Positions 4,244-9,702 of a DNA stretch of 9,702 bases are shown piece after piece (the first letter of the stretch is position 1; every line of letters begins with the position of its first letter). Source of the DNA: JBMORO01 sp049322295 (GTDB lineage: Bacteria; Patescibacteriota; Minisyncoccia; RBG-13-40-8-A); assembly GCA_049322295.1 (NCBI GenBank), contig JBMORO010000039.1:1-9702 (forward strand), written 5' to 3'. A model generated the notes under the pieces. The model was given only the letters and a program-made list of their open reading frames with translations. It had not been told where the DNA came from and made no database searches. Both the position numbers and the translations under genes were made by a program.

Positions 4244-5470
4244 TTATATTATTTTCTGCTGTCTATATTTTTTCCGTACTCGTGGCCAAAACTTAATAAA
4301 GAAAATAATAAGGCCTATTAAACAAATAAGTAAAATTAATTGCCACCAGCGGAGAAAAATTATCCAAAAATTAATCCCTTCTCTGACAACGATAAACTTT
4401 CCCACTGGAACAACTCTGACTTGGTTTAAAGCATCACGCCAATTTCCGGCTTTATCAAATGCTCTTACTATTACTTTATAAACACCAGCTTCTAAGGGCG
4501 CCCTATAAGGAGAGGCTGCTTCTACAAAAAATTCAGTGGATTCTTTTATATCGCCCCTATAACTAATCATCTTTACTTCATAATGATCAAGCCCTGAAAG
4601 AGCATCAGTGGTCATAAAAGAAATAATTGGCTGACCAACAGAAATTATAGAAGCTAAACCCGGCTCAATTCCTACCCTAAATTCAGCTGGTGGGGTAGAG
4701 TCAATCTTAACAACATAATGCGTAATCCCTCCCCAGCTATTACCCTTTTTGGCCTTTATATGAAAATACCAAATCCCATCTTTTAAATTCTCATGAGAAA
4801 CCGACTTATCACTCCCTTCAGAAATATTATCAGGCACTCCTTGAAAATCATTATCAATCATATAACTAAAATCTGTTACCCCTACTTCTTTTTCCCAGGA
4901 AAAAGTCAGATTGTTATTTTTATACCATCTATTTTGGTCGGGATGAGTTGAAGAAATGACTGCTGGTCCTTCTGGTGGTGGTAAAACAATCTCGTATATC
5001 CCCTTCCCCATTGAACCTAAAATATCAGTTCCTTTCCCGTCACTTAAAAGAACTTGGGAAGTATCCCTTACTGAAATTGTAGTGCTTCCTGGGGTAATTG
5101 CTCTAAAAGTAATTGTAGAAACTAAACCCGAAGAAGTTCTAATACCGGTTCCTGGCACGCCCCCTTGAAAACTTACTGTCCCTTCAATGTTTGAATAACT
5201 TGGCTGAGCAATCCAGACTGAAATAAAAGACTGCCCAGTAGTTGGACTGGCAACTTGGAGCTTTTTGGGGTCAAATTTCAAATCAACCCTTATAGCATTG
5301 ATATCTCTTCCTCCAGTATCAACAAAAATTGAAATATTGAAAGTACTGCCTATCTGAAAAGTCCCACTTGAAGGAGAAAGAAAAATAGAGGCACTTTCTT
5401 GAGCTTTTAGTCCGGAAAATGGTGTTAAACAAATTATCAAAACACTAGAAAATATTAAAATTTTTCTCAT
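4244..5470 (-). CDS. Membrane-anchored cohesin-domain protein with two Ig-like domains
   Basis: The 408-residue protein has a signal peptide (1-23, cleavage near LKA-QE), a cohesin domain (about 27-162), two Ig/fibronectin-like modules (about 170-258 and 259-356), a transmembrane helix (about 376-393) and a basic tail (RVRKKYRQQK). Cohesin marks are the SPSSGTFQIGSTFNISIFVDTGG start, INAIRVDLKFDPKKL, the GTVSFQGG strand, GLVSTITFRAITPG and the late DTSQVLLSDGKG segment. Cohesins bind dockerin modules in a calcium-dependent way, and a dockerin protein is encoded two genes upstream. The second Ig-like module carries the YKVIVRAFDKAGNW motif typical of these surface proteins. Its ATG overlaps the upstream stop by four bases (ATGA) without an SD, so the two cohesin genes are translationally coupled. 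It is a paralogue of the adjacent cohesin protein. The sugar or protein target is unknown. Confidence 0.85.
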   Translation of the reverse strand: MRKILIFSSVLIICLTPFSGLKAQESASIFLSPSSGTFQIGSTFNISIFVDTGGRDINAIRVDLKFDPKKLQVASPTTGQSFISVWIAQPSYSNIEGTVSFQGGVPGTGIRTSSGLVSTITFRAITPGSTTISVRDTSQVLLSDGKGTDILGSMGKGIYEIVLPPPEGPAVISSTHPDQNRWYKNNNLTFSWEKEVGVTDFSYMIDNDFQGVPDNISEGSDKSVSHENLKDGIWYFHIKAKKGNSWGGITHYVVKIDSTPPAEFRVGIEPGLASIISVGQPIISFMTTDALSGLDHYEVKMISYRGDIKESTEFFVEAASPYRAPLEAGVYKVIVRAFDKAGNWRDALNQVRVVPVGKFIVVREGINFWIIFLRWWQLILLICLIGLIIFFIKFWPRVRKKYRQQKII

Positions 5471-6357
5471 TTCGGTAATTTTTTAATCTTTGGTCTTATT
5501 ATTTTCATTATAACAAAAATAAAAATCAAGGACAGTAAACCCAAAATACCATAAATTATCCAGCGTAATTTCTGAGAAAATTTAATGCTTTCTATCCAGT
5601 AATTTCCTGCTTTATCAATTGCTTTAACCCAGATAGTAGCCATTAATTTTTGATTTTCTAAAACATAAGGACTATTAGCTGCCTTCCAGTCTCTGTTTCC
5701 TTCCCTAATTTCATAATGGTCAATTCCCGTCTCTTTGTCAATAGTAGAAAAAGTGATAAAATATTCTCCCTCAAAAATCAATGGGTCTTGATTGATTTCT
5801 ATTGTAAATGGTTGAGGGGGTGTTTTATCTTTACTAATCTCTTCCTGCCATTCATTTTTTACCATCTCTTCTCCTCTCAAAATATTATAGGTTCCTTTTC
5901 TAATCTCTGATTTTGCTTTGGTGCCTTTACCATCGTTCAATAATACCTTAGAACTATCTAAAAATTTAATTTCGGCAAAACCAGTATTTTTTGCCTGGAA
6001 AATAATCTTCACCAAAAGCCCATCCTTTCCTTGATAACCACCTGGGATTCCGCCAGTAAAAGACAATATTCCTTCTGAAAATTTTGGCTCGTCAACCCAA
6101 AGACTTAAAATAGAATCACCCTTACTAAAATCTTTAATCTCTAAAACCTCTTCGGAGAAAGTTAGGTTAGCTTCTATGGTATTAATATATTCTCCCTGGG
6201 TGTCTATTCTCGCTTCGATTATAAAAGTATCATTCTGATGATATTCACCAGCCGAGGGCTCAAAATACAGAATAGCAGCTTGACAAAAATCAAATATAAA
6301 AAATAAAAAACCAAAAACACAAATAAAAAAGACAAAAATATTTTTAAATTTTAACAT
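5467..6357 (-). CDS. Membrane-anchored cohesin-domain protein with one Ig-like domain
   Basis: This 296-residue protein has a signal peptide (about 1-27), a cohesin domain (about 27-160; YFEPSAGEYHQNDTFIIEARIDTQG, INTIEANLTFSEEVLEI, GILSFTGGIPGG, DSSKVLLNDGKG), a short acidic/basic linker, one Ig-like module (about 179-262, with TIWVKAIDKAGNYW) and a transmembrane helix (about 265-286) with a lysine-rich tail. It is a shorter paralogue of the next protein: the cohesin boundaries and the SLWVDEPKFSEG versus SVWIAQPSYSNIEG segment align. It starts 47 bases after the dockerin gene, a spacer that is very AT-rich and could hold a weak internal promoter, though I see no -35. No SD is present. The job is probably to display dockerin-bearing proteins at the membrane. 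Confidence 0.85.
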   Translation of the reverse strand: MLKFKNIFVFFICVFGFLFFIFDFCQAAILYFEPSAGEYHQNDTFIIEARIDTQGEYINTIEANLTFSEEVLEIKDFSKGDSILSLWVDEPKFSEGILSFTGGIPGGYQGKDGLLVKIIFQAKNTGFAEIKFLDSSKVLLNDGKGTKAKSEIRKGTYNILRGEEMVKNEWQEEISKDKTPPQPFTIEINQDPLIFEGEYFITFSTIDKETGIDHYEIREGNRDWKAANSPYVLENQKLMATIWVKAIDKAGNYWIESIKFSQKLRWIIYGILGLLSLIFIFVIMKIIRPKIKKLPK

Positions 6358-6404
6358 ATGTATTTTTTATATTTTATATTTTATTTTTAATTTTAACGAA
6401 GTGC

Positions 6405-7442
6405 TCAGCCGGTCCAATAATACATCATTATACTAAAATCAATTAAATCCACTATCCCATCCCCATTCTGGTCAGCATATTCATTACTTCTTCCCCACCA
6501 ATAAAGCATGATAGAAAAATCAATTAAATTAATTCTGCTGTCTTTATTTAAATCAGCAGTCGAATAAAATTCTGGAGGAATAGGGGGTAGTGGAGGAGAA
6601 ACTAAACTAATTTCAAATGATAAAGTTTTTGAAAAAATACTTAGAAGTCCTTCTTTGGAAGTGGATTTAGCTTTAATTTCATAAATTCCAGGTTCTAAAT
6701 TTTCAGTATCAAATAAATAAAACCAATCCCCTTGAGAATCTGCTATAGCTGAATTCTTAAAAATTTCTTTTAAGGGTTTTTCAGAATAAATAGAAATTTC
6801 CACCTGGCTCTCGGGGGTTGCTTGACCAGAAATCTCCAGCCCCTCTCCTTTTAAAATAATATCTTTAGAAAGTTTAATAGTTGGCGGGAGTAAAATCCCG
6901 CTTACTGTGGTGGTAGTAGTCGAGGCCACATAAAAAGTAATAGTAAAAGTAGGAGATTTTTCTCCATATTTATCCTCAGCCCAAAGACCAAAGGTATAAG
7001 TGCCAGAAGTCAAATCCTTGATTTCCATCCGAAAAGCTGCCTGCGAATCAGCTCGAGTAGAAGTTAAAAACTGACCATCTTTTAAGATATTAACCAAACT
7101 CTCTGGATAAGCTTTTCCTTCAAGAATTACTCGAGTGTAGTAAATTGTCTCTTCATAAGGAGTTGTTCTTTGACCCCCGCCACCTGCTTCTGATTGGCAA
7201 GTAGAGCTACAACCATCGCCAGAAACATTATTCCCATCGTCGCATCCTTCGCCTGTTTCTACCACTCCATTACCACAAGCACTTATTGTTACTGAGGTTG
7301 ATATTGTTTCTGCTTTTAGTAGATTTACCCCCACTACCAAAAATTTGGTGTGGGGGTAAAAAACTATGCCTGAAATTAATCCCAGGCATAGGAAGACCAC
7401 TATTAATCTAAATAGCTGATTAGATTTCCATAATTCACTCAC
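6405..7442 (-). CDS. Secreted dockerin protein with DUF4215-type cysteine-rich repeat
   Basis: The 345-residue protein starts with a hydrophobic export segment (about 11-45). Next comes one Myxococcus-type cysteine-rich repeat (about 55-83: CGNGVVETGEGCDDGNN, cysteines 56, 67, 78, 82), then two Ig-like modules (about 95-172 and 185-280), a Pro-rich linker (282-291) and a C-terminal type I dockerin. The dockerin has two EF-hand-like repeats, DLNKDSRINLID (D297, N299, D301, D308) and DQNGDGIVDLID (D324, N326, D328, D335), each followed by FSIM. The repeats predict calcium binding and docking to cohesin, and two cohesin genes lie directly downstream. The start is GTG, one base after the upstream stop and without SD. 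The DNA coding for the export segment holds two strong palindromes, one of them terminator-like. No catalytic domain is visible, so the protein looks like a structural or binding component. Confidence 0.88.
   Translation of the reverse strand: MSELWKSNQLFRLIVVFLCLGLISGIVFYPHTKFLVVGVNLLKAETISTSVTISACGNGVVETGEGCDDGNNVSGDGCSSTCQSEAGGGGQRTTPYEETIYYTRVILEGKAYPESLVNILKDGQFLTSTRADSQAAFRMEIKDLTSGTYTFGLWAEDKYGEKSPTFTITFYVASTTTTTVSGILLPPTIKLSKDIILKGEGLEISGQATPESQVEISIYSEKPLKEIFKNSAIADSQGDWFYLFDTENLEPGIYEIKAKSTSKEGLLSIFSKTLSFEISLVSPPLPPIPPEFYSTADLNKDSRINLIDFSIMLYWWGRSNEYADQNGDGIVDLIDFSIMMYYWTG
7324..7360 (-). repeat. Long palindrome in the dockerin signal-peptide region
   Basis: TTTACCCCCAC (7324-7334) and GTGGGGGTAAA (7350-7360) form 11 perfect pairs. 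The stem continues with ACCAAA (7336-7341) and TTTGGT (7344-7349) after one bulged base. It encodes about residues 28-40 (FYPHTKFLVVGVN), breaking what would otherwise be one ordinary hydrophobic core. Together with the next hairpin it looks like inserted palindromic DNA. Confidence 0.6.
7358..7391 (-). terminator. Terminator-like hairpin inside the dockerin reading frame
   Basis: CTATGCCTG (7364-7372) and CAGGCATAG (7383-7391) form a perfect 9-bp stem with a 10-base loop. On the minus strand six T residues (7363-7358) follow directly. This is the layout of an intrinsic terminator, but it lies in codons 18-29 of the dockerin gene. It could lower expression of the downstream cohesin genes, or be a palindromic insert whose T run is incidental. 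Confidence 0.45.
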
Positions 7443-7443
7443 A

Positions 7444-8394
7444 TTATTTTGATAATTTTCTTAATTTTTCTTCTAATTTTATTCTTTTTCTCTCTCTTCT
7501 CTTATGTCTCCAATTCTCCAAGTAAATCTTCAATTTTTCTCTAAATATTAGGGCTAACCCAATCAAAATCAATATTCCTAAAATAACCCAACTATACCAC
7601 TTGCTAAAAACTTTATACAACAAACCAGTGCGTTCTAAAACATTGAAAACTGCCTTACCTTCGCCTATTGACTTATCATCTTTAAAAACACTTACTGAAC
7701 CAAAATAAGAACCTATGGCTAATTTATTAGAAAATTTAACTATAATCTCTTTTGTCTCAAATGGTTTTATGGTTTCTATTTTAGTAACATCGCTGGACTG
7801 AAGAATATCTTTAAGATAAGCATCATAAACATCTAAATGAATTTTACTGGGTGCGCTTTCGGTATTGCCTACATTTTGAAGTGTCACACTAACTTTAATG
7901 GGTCGCCCTTCCTCGGTGTCTTTAATTATTATCCCCCGAAAAGCAAAGCCATAAATCTCTTCACTGCCTACCTTTAAATTAAGCGAGATTATTGCCCCCA
8001 ATGCCACGGTCACCATACCTTCTCCTTCTTTAGCCACTGGCACTGTCTTGACCCAAATCCTGCCACTATAGTTTTTAAATTCAGCATTTTGAGGGACATC
8101 AATAATTACTTTTATGGGAAATTGTTGATTGCCAGCAGGTATGGTAAATTCAAATCCCCGGTCAATACTCACCCAATCTTTTATTTCAGGAGCATCGACT
8201 TCTATTTTAGCTAAAAGATCTTTTTCTGGTTTACTTTGAACTAAATAAACAGTTTGCTCAAAATGAGAACTCGGCAAAAGGTGATCATTCCAAACTGTAG
8301 AAGGAGTAATACCAAACCCTCCAAATGCAATATTGGCATTAAAGAAAAACAAAAATAATAAAATAATGACTAAAATAAAGCCGATTCTTTTCAT
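7444..8394 (-). CDS. Membrane-anchored DUF916-like/chaperone-like beta-sandwich protein
   Basis: The 316-residue protein has a signal peptide (1-24, very rich in Leu and Phe), two beta-sandwich modules (about 25-142 and 147-252), a transmembrane helix (about 266-284) and a strongly basic cytoplasmic tail (WRHKRRERKRIKLEEKLRKL). The first module starts FGITPSTVWNDHLLPSSHFEQTVYLV and has the IPAGNQQFPIKVIIDVP strand. This recalls pilus-chaperone-like and DUF916 (WxL-interacting) domains. The second resembles CARDB/NEW3-type modules (VSVTLQNVGNTESAPSKIHLDV). In Gram-positive WxL loci a DUF916 protein with the same topology anchors a partner surface protein. Here it follows the secreted beta-rich protein by 33 bases and precedes the dockerin gene by one base. 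No SD is seen. The family call rests on overall pattern and not on a strict motif. Confidence 0.7.
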   Translation of the reverse strand: MKRIGFILVIILLFLFFFNANIAFGGFGITPSTVWNDHLLPSSHFEQTVYLVQSKPEKDLLAKIEVDAPEIKDWVSIDRGFEFTIPAGNQQFPIKVIIDVPQNAEFKNYSGRIWVKTVPVAKEGEGMVTVALGAIISLNLKVGSEEIYGFAFRGIIIKDTEEGRPIKVSVTLQNVGNTESAPSKIHLDVYDAYLKDILQSSDVTKIETIKPFETKEIIVKFSNKLAIGSYFGSVSVFKDDKSIGEGKAVFNVLERTGLLYKVFSKWYSWVILGILILIGLALIFREKLKIYLENWRHKRRERKRIKLEEKLRKLSK

Positions 8395-8427
8395 AGATAT
8401 AAAATCTGCTTCACCCTAGTGGCTTGA

Positions 8428-9387
8428 TTAGTCAGCATCTGCGGTTAAAGTGTTGGTTCCAGAATAAGCTCCAGGGGCCTGCCCCGTAGGCACAAATAAT
8501 GCCCAATAAATCTGATCATCGGATGCATTATTATCATCTGTTCGTTGCGGTGTAGTAGTATCTAAAGTAGTAGGAGTGCCAGACAAAGAAGTTCCGCCAT
8601 CAACAGTAAAAGTAACTAAACTATATTGCTGATGGTCAACAGTAATGGTTCCTGCTCCAGTCATATCAGTTCCTGACATTAAAGGATTCATGGCTCGATT
8701 ACCAGAATTTCTAACTCCTCTTTCAAGAGTATTACTTTCTGCGCCAGCAGATAAAGTCCCTCCTTCATCATAATCAATAGAAGCAGAAGCACCCGACGCA
8801 CTTAAACCAAGTAAAAGCTCAACATTTACGCTCGTGCTTCCGCTCGCCCCTGGGTCCCAACTATTGCTAGTCACATCAGCCCAATAGGAATCAGAAGCAA
8901 TGATAGTAACTGCCCACTCCTCATTAGATTTAGAAGAAGTGGCTGAAGTGGGATCAGCGTAATAATACATTGATGACGAAGCAGTACATTCATAACTGCA
9001 AGTATTCCCCGTAGTTGATTGCCAGCTACAACTGGCTATGTCGGCACCATAACAATTATTGTTATCCTGACTGCAACTGGCAGTCGTGTCATTATAAACA
9101 TAAACTATTGCCTTGACCCCCCCTCCATCTCTGACGTCAGTACAACCATTGGCATCGGTAATGGATGCGCTTGCCATTATATCAACAGTAGAATCTTCCG
9201 TTAAATTAATGTTGCTGCCACCATTTATAGAAATTGCACCAATTGTCGGGGCAGCATTACCTACATCAACCGATGTGCTAACATCAGCAGCTCTAACCTT
9301 TGAACTCCAGTAATTAAAACCAATCATTAAACCGACCAAAACCAAAATCATTAAATAGGGGCTTGCTGAATTTATTTTTTGTGTCAT
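8428..9387 (-). CDS. Secreted Ser/Thr-rich beta protein, possible WxL-like or S-layer-type surface component
   Basis: I do not recognise a named family. The 319-residue protein has a signal peptide (about 1-34, ending KVRAA) and a mature part very rich in Ser, Thr, Ala, Gly and Asp and poor in Lys. A first domain (about 44-195) contains six cysteines (82, 105, 112, 120, 130, 134), enough for three disulfides. A second (about 195-319) ends in IYWALFVPTGQAPGAYSG followed by TNTLTADAD. That ending is laid out like the tail of WxL domains (PAGTYTATLTW type) but lacks the second WxL tryptophan. There is no transmembrane helix, so the mature protein is free or bound by partners, plausibly the DUF916-like neighbour. 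It is the first gene of the six-gene cluster. No SD is seen; a TATAAT lies 8 bases before the ATG. Confidence 0.8.
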   Translation of the reverse strand: MTQKINSASPYLMILVLVGLMIGFNYWSSKVRAADVSTSVDVGNAAPTIGAISINGGSNINLTEDSTVDIMASASITDANGCTDVRDGGGVKAIVYVYNDTTASCSQDNNNCYGADIASCSWQSTTGNTCSYECTASSSMYYYADPTSATSSKSNEEWAVTIIASDSYWADVTSNSWDPGASGSTSVNVELLLGLSASGASASIDYDEGGTLSAGAESNTLERGVRNSGNRAMNPLMSGTDMTGAGTITVDHQQYSLVTFTVDGGTSLSGTPTTLDTTTPQRTDDNNASDDQIYWALFVPTGQAPGAYSGTNTLTADAD

Positions 9388-9395
9388 ATTTATAG

Positions 9396-9401
9396 ATTAT
9401 A
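9396..9401 (-). promoter_or_regulatory. Possible -10 element of the surface operon
   Basis: A perfect TATAAT on the minus strand sits 8 bases before the ATG at 9387, which would give a leader of about 0-3 nt. No good -35 lies at 16-18 bases upstream, and such hexamers are common in AT-rich DNA, so support is weak. Confidence 0.3.
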
Positions 9402-9493
9402 AATTATGGATATCTAAACATCTACTATTTAGCTATTATCCAATATCTATTATCTATGTTATTTTCCCTTTCGACCTTTATTATTTCTAGAAT

Positions 9494-9524
9494 AAAAAAA
9501 CCAACTTAACCAAAGTTAAGTCAG
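9494..9524 (-). terminator. Intrinsic terminator upstream of the surface operon
   Basis: The minus-strand arms CTGACTTAAC (9524-9515) and GTTAAGTTGG (9510-9501) give 10 pairs with two G-U wobbles and a 4-base loop. Seven T residues (9500-9494) follow. The 5' arm's CTGAC could alternatively pair with GTCAG at 9544-9540, which itself overlaps the hairpin at 9542-9558. Confidence 0.7.
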
Positions 9525-9625
9525 CTCTAAAATGAAATTCTGACGAAATTTATTCGTCTCTCTCTCTCTAAATGTAAGTAAATTATTTATCATAAATAAG
9601 TAAATTTTACCGTTTTATCGCGTTA

Positions 9626-9675
9626 ATTTACGTATTAGCAATTCGTAGATTAGCATACCATTCGTAGATTTGCAT
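9626..9675. repeat. Degenerate direct repeats, ATTCGTAGATTWGCAT
   Basis: ATTCGTAGATTAGCAT (9641-9656) and ATTCGTAGATTTGCAT (9660-9675) differ by one base and are spaced 19 bases apart. A weaker third unit, ATTTACGTATTAGCA (9626-9640), precedes them. From memory, AT-rich repeats of this sort are frequent in Parcubacteria-like intergenic DNA. Function unknown. Confidence 0.6.
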
Positions 9676-9702
9676 TATGTACTTTTATTTTACCATAAAA
9701 TT

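Larger units (their letters stand above)
9388..9702. other. Intergenic region upstream of the surface operon
   Basis: No gene is visible in these 315 bases on either strand. Between 9388 and 9480 the minus strand is an AT-rich low-complexity run built of TAGAT, ATAAT and GATAT words. A minus-strand terminator lies at 9494-9524 and a 6-bp hairpin (GACGAA/TTCGTC) at 9542-9558. A CT-rich run (9555-9569), an odd palindrome at 9583-9599 (TTATTTAT, C, ATAAATAA) and degenerate repeats at 9626-9675 follow. The terminator may end a gene beyond the window or a short leader RNA. Confidence 0.6.

Noticed and set aside
6358..6404. Internal promoter between the dockerin and first cohesin gene
   Set aside because: The spacer is almost pure A/T, so -10-like hexamers are expected by chance, and there is no -35.
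8474..8485. Short palindrome GGGGCCTGCCCC in the first operon gene
   Set aside because: Only 5 pairs with a 2-base loop, and the encoded VPTGQAPGAYSG fits the expected protein pattern, so it is not an insert.
1..9702. tRNA, rRNA, CRISPR array or transposase
   Set aside because: I looked on both strands and saw no tRNA T-loop/acceptor pattern, no regularly spaced identical repeats and no transposase or integrase motifs.

Overview
The window looks like an AT-rich chromosomal segment of an uncultured monoderm-type bacterium. The best guess is a Candidate Phyla Radiation (Patescibacteria/Parcubacteria-like) genome. This rests on compact overlapping genes that mostly lack Shine-Dalgarno (SD) sites, small secreted Ig-like, cohesin and dockerin proteins held by C-terminal transmembrane helices with basic tails, short palindromes sitting inside reading frames, and degenerate AT-rich intergenic repeats. 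The taxonomic call is inference. Stops TAA, TAG and TGA are all used, so the standard bacterial code applies. Every convincing gene is on the minus strand, so transcription runs from high to low coordinates.

Region A (about 9702 to 3563) begins with a roughly 315-base leader or intergenic stretch holding degenerate repeats and a minus-strand terminator. A six-gene cluster follows with gaps of 33, 1, 47, -4 and 3 bases: a secreted beta-rich Ser/Thr protein with six cysteines; a membrane-anchored chaperone-like/DUF916-like protein; a secreted dockerin protein with a DUF4215-type cysteine-rich repeat; two membrane-anchored cohesin-domain proteins; and a membrane-anchored DJ-1/PfpI protein. The simplest reading is a small calcium-dependent surface assembly in which the dockerin protein docks onto one or both cohesins. 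The first two genes recall WxL/DUF916 pairs of Gram-positive bacteria.

Region B (about 3579 to 3238) has no credible gene, but it has a near-consensus minus-strand promoter, a 5' hairpin, a large three-way-junction fold closed by a 13-bp perfect helix, and a GC-rich terminator. I read it as a candidate structured noncoding RNA of about 300 nt, and it is the most interesting object in the window.

Region C (3214 to 1095) holds a FAD-linked 2-hydroxyacid dehydrogenase (GlcD/D-lactate dehydrogenase type) with a C-terminal double 4Fe-4S module. Its promoter position suggests a leaderless mRNA. A 16-residue hydrophobic mini-ORF with a strong SD follows, then two consecutive terminators.

Region D (1083 to 1) holds a monocistronic secreted beta-rich protein of unknown function. 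It has its own strong extended -10 promoter, a clear SD and a TTG start, and it is followed by three stacked terminator hairpins. Its base composition looks more GC-rich than that of its neighbours.
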